DNA of 64,000 nt from Arcuatula senhousia (lineage: Eukaryota > Mollusca > Bivalvia > Mytilida > Mytilidae): the NCBI GenBank assembly GCA_963971305.1, contig OZ020306.1, positions 56,704,686 through 56,768,685 of the forward strand. The letters run 5' to 3'. The position numbers were made by a program, and so were the translations under genes. Positions 62,097-64,000 of the stretch are shown piece after piece. Every line of letters begins with the position of its first letter. Position 1 is the stretch's first letter. The notes below the pieces were generated by a model. That model was not told the DNA's origin. It made no database searches and was given only the letters and a program-made list of their open reading frames with translations.

Positions 62097-63029
62097 GTAT
62101 GTACATACATGTACCTGTATCAAACTTAAAAATGAATAAATAATTTTAGCTTAAATTCAAATTTTCATTATCACTTACACTATGCAACATGTTTGTTATA
62201 TTTTAACATGTTTAATAGTACACGGAAAGATGCACATCTGCAACAAGGTAATAAGAAAAGGTTCGAATCATATACTTAGAAATGATAAGGCTTAAATTTA
62301 ACAATACATTGATAATTTTTCTTACGTACAAATTTTTTTTTAAATAAAAAACTTCATCGTGTGATAATCACTTTCATTATTAACTGCTTTCGGTTATTAT
62401 CAACTACTTCTGTTTTACAATTAACTGTCGAATTTGACATTTTATCATAACATGCCATTTTTCATATCAAACTTATTTCAGCCCTAGGTCATTATCATCC
62501 CTCGAACCTACGACTCTCGAACAGATATCCTGACCTGGGGCTGATTATAGGTCTAATATGAAAAATAACATGTTATAGTCTATATATATTTGATAGCTTT
62601 TTGATGATTCCAGGTTATAAAATTAAGAGCAACCAGTGAACAATTACAGCAAGAATGTCAGATAACATAAACTACGAATAATATCAATCTAAAGCTATGC
62701 CAGGGGTAGACAATTTTTTTTTTTACATTTTATTTCATTTTGGAGATTTTAAACAAATGGAAAATTTAACATTCAATCATGTATTTTTCAACCACAATTT
62801 CGAATACAAATCAGTTCAAAACGTCTTTGGTACTGGGTAGATTCGAAACAAAACAAAATATTTGGATACGAAATTATTGTAACCTACAGAAAATTAACAT
62901 TACTTTTGAATATTGGAAAATTAACTTTGACTATAACATGGATCTCTGCCTTTAAATGTTTTACACCATTTACACCAATCGGTAATAGAATTACATGTAT
63001 CATCATTGTGACATCATTGTTTTATACAG
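62097..63029 (+). other. First intron of the second host gene
   Basis: AT-rich. I see no recognisable element. Confidence 0.5.
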
Positions 63030-63497
63030 GGAATGGTCTTCAAGAAGTATGGATTCAGAAGACTGCAGATGTCGGTATTAGATTGAAAAATTACCAGCTG
63101 ACCTTTTACCAAGATAAAGAACTAAATTTAAGTATACGGATGAATACAATAGATTGCAAGCTTTCGGTAGATATTGTACTGCTAGATCTGGATACTTCAG
63201 ATGATGATGTGAACAGTATGATAATTATCAGTTTATATCCTGATAAAATAGAGGTTACTTTAAACCCTGCCCAGGGGATACTACAAGAGAAATATGGCCC
63301 GACACCAGACACATGTGAAGAGTTTATAGAATTTAAGATCAGTTGGAGCAACCAAGTACTGGCTATATTTAATAGTTTCAACTCGACTGCGTTTACCGTT
63401 GGTAATCTGTCCACCTCTTTCCAAATACAAGATGTCGGTGTCCATGTCTGGGATAGTGGTGCAGATGAAAGTGCTGTATTCAGGATAAAACATTCTG
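63030..63497 (+). CDS. Second host gene, exon 2: unrecognised extracellular-type domain
   Basis: The acceptor is TTATACAG and the donor is GTAGGT at 63498. It is 468 bp (156 codons) with phase 1 at both borders, the usual form of an extracellular domain module. It encodes GLQEVWIQKTADVGIRLKNY, DCKLSVDIVLLDLDTSDD, CEEFIEFKISWSNQVLAIFN and VGVHVWDSGADESAVFRIKH. There are two Cys, N-glycosylation sites (NLS, NST) and beta-rich character. The 'F.I.W......' and 'V.VW..G.....FRI' pattern is faintly like the farnesoic-acid O-methyltransferase-type beta domain, but I would not assign it. The gene continues to the right of the window. Confidence 0.7.
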
Positions 63498-64000
63498 GTA
63501 GGTCACGTATTATTTGTTGATAAGCATTTGATTTTTATTTGTATTAATTTTAAATTTTAACGGATTGATTTTTTGTCTGGGATATAAATTAGTTGTTGAG
63601 AACAATATGTTAACAAAGAAAAGTAAACAGAAATCACAACACAAATGAAGTGAAATCAAAGCCATAGCGTTACATTGAAATTTTAAAAAATCTATTTCTA
63701 TTAAATTCAATCTTTTTTAGATAACTTTGCCTGTAAAACACAAACAAACAATTTTAGATATTTGCAACTTAATTTGAAAATATGACATAATTAGTACAAG
63801 TTGAACAAAACTTTATAACATGTCATCGAATTTGTTGTCATATGGCAGGAAGTGAATTCATATTAATTATCTATAAAAATTCTGGCGTTTTTTTGCACTT
63901 TAAAGTGCCAAAGGGCCAAAAAACTAAAATTTTGATTTGACTGGTCCTTATCTGGAATTCAACTTAAATTGTTTAAACTTCAGTCTTGTTTGAATGTAAA
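63498..64000 (+). other. Intron of second host gene, cut by window end
   Basis: AT-rich. I see no further exon or element. Confidence 0.5.

Noticed and set aside
63030..63497. Naming the domain as farnesoic acid O-methyltransferase-like
   Set aside because: Only a weak pattern of aromatic and strand spacing agrees, which is not enough to assign it without a profile search.

Overview
The window is eukaryotic, from a bivalve mollusc and most likely a mussel (Mytilus-like). The inference rests on AT-rich sequence, short exons with GT/AG borders in long repeat-rich introns, many MITE-type elements, and repeat families of a kind I associate with mussel genomes. No database was available, so the species is inferred.

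Region 1 (about 385-48932, + strand) is the 3' part of an integrin alpha-chain gene. About eighteen exons can be read: the last three calcium-binding FG-GAP blades of the propeller, the leg domains, one transmembrane segment, and a short tail with the hallmark GFFKR motif ending at 48932. The 5' end lies left of the window. The last exon lacks a normal AG splice acceptor (GG instead). The introns hold MITEs of several types, a scrambled Penelope-like reverse-transcriptase remnant, a 5'-truncated LINE with a (ATT)n tail, a diverged LTR pair, a tRNA-derived SINE-like piece and several minisatellites.

Region 2 (20848-37152) is the main feature: an apparently intact 16.3-kb Polinton/Maverick (virus-like self-synthesizing DNA transposon) inside the integrin intron. 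It has about 165-bp terminal inverted repeats that differ only in homopolymer lengths, AG...CT ends and an exact 6-bp target duplication (TCGGTC). The insertion splits a monomer of a 59-bp satellite. It encodes a protein-primed family B DNA polymerase, a retroviral-type integrase, an A32/FtsK-like packaging ATPase, a double-jelly-roll-type major capsid protein, a penton-like minor capsid protein, a small zinc-binding HNH-like protein, and eight conserved or unrecognised proteins, several with membrane segments. No adenain-like maturation protease was found. Genes are packed with 4-12 bp overlaps. Several start codons follow a YCTTTWAAAA box directly, including two very short divergent promoters. 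The left end carries four tandem copies of a 15-bp palindrome and a 1.75-kb composite with two apparently identical 438-bp direct repeats.

Region 3 (48933-61900) is intergenic and repeat-filled: a copy of a 200-bp-MITE-rich mussel repeat landscape, a 489-bp direct duplication around a 516-bp segment, a long poly(T) and several dispersed repeat families.

Region 4 (about 61930-64000, + strand) is the start of a second host gene: TATA box, a first coding exon encoding a hydrophobic leader, and a 156-codon phase 1-1 exon for an unrecognised extracellular-type domain. The gene runs off the right edge.
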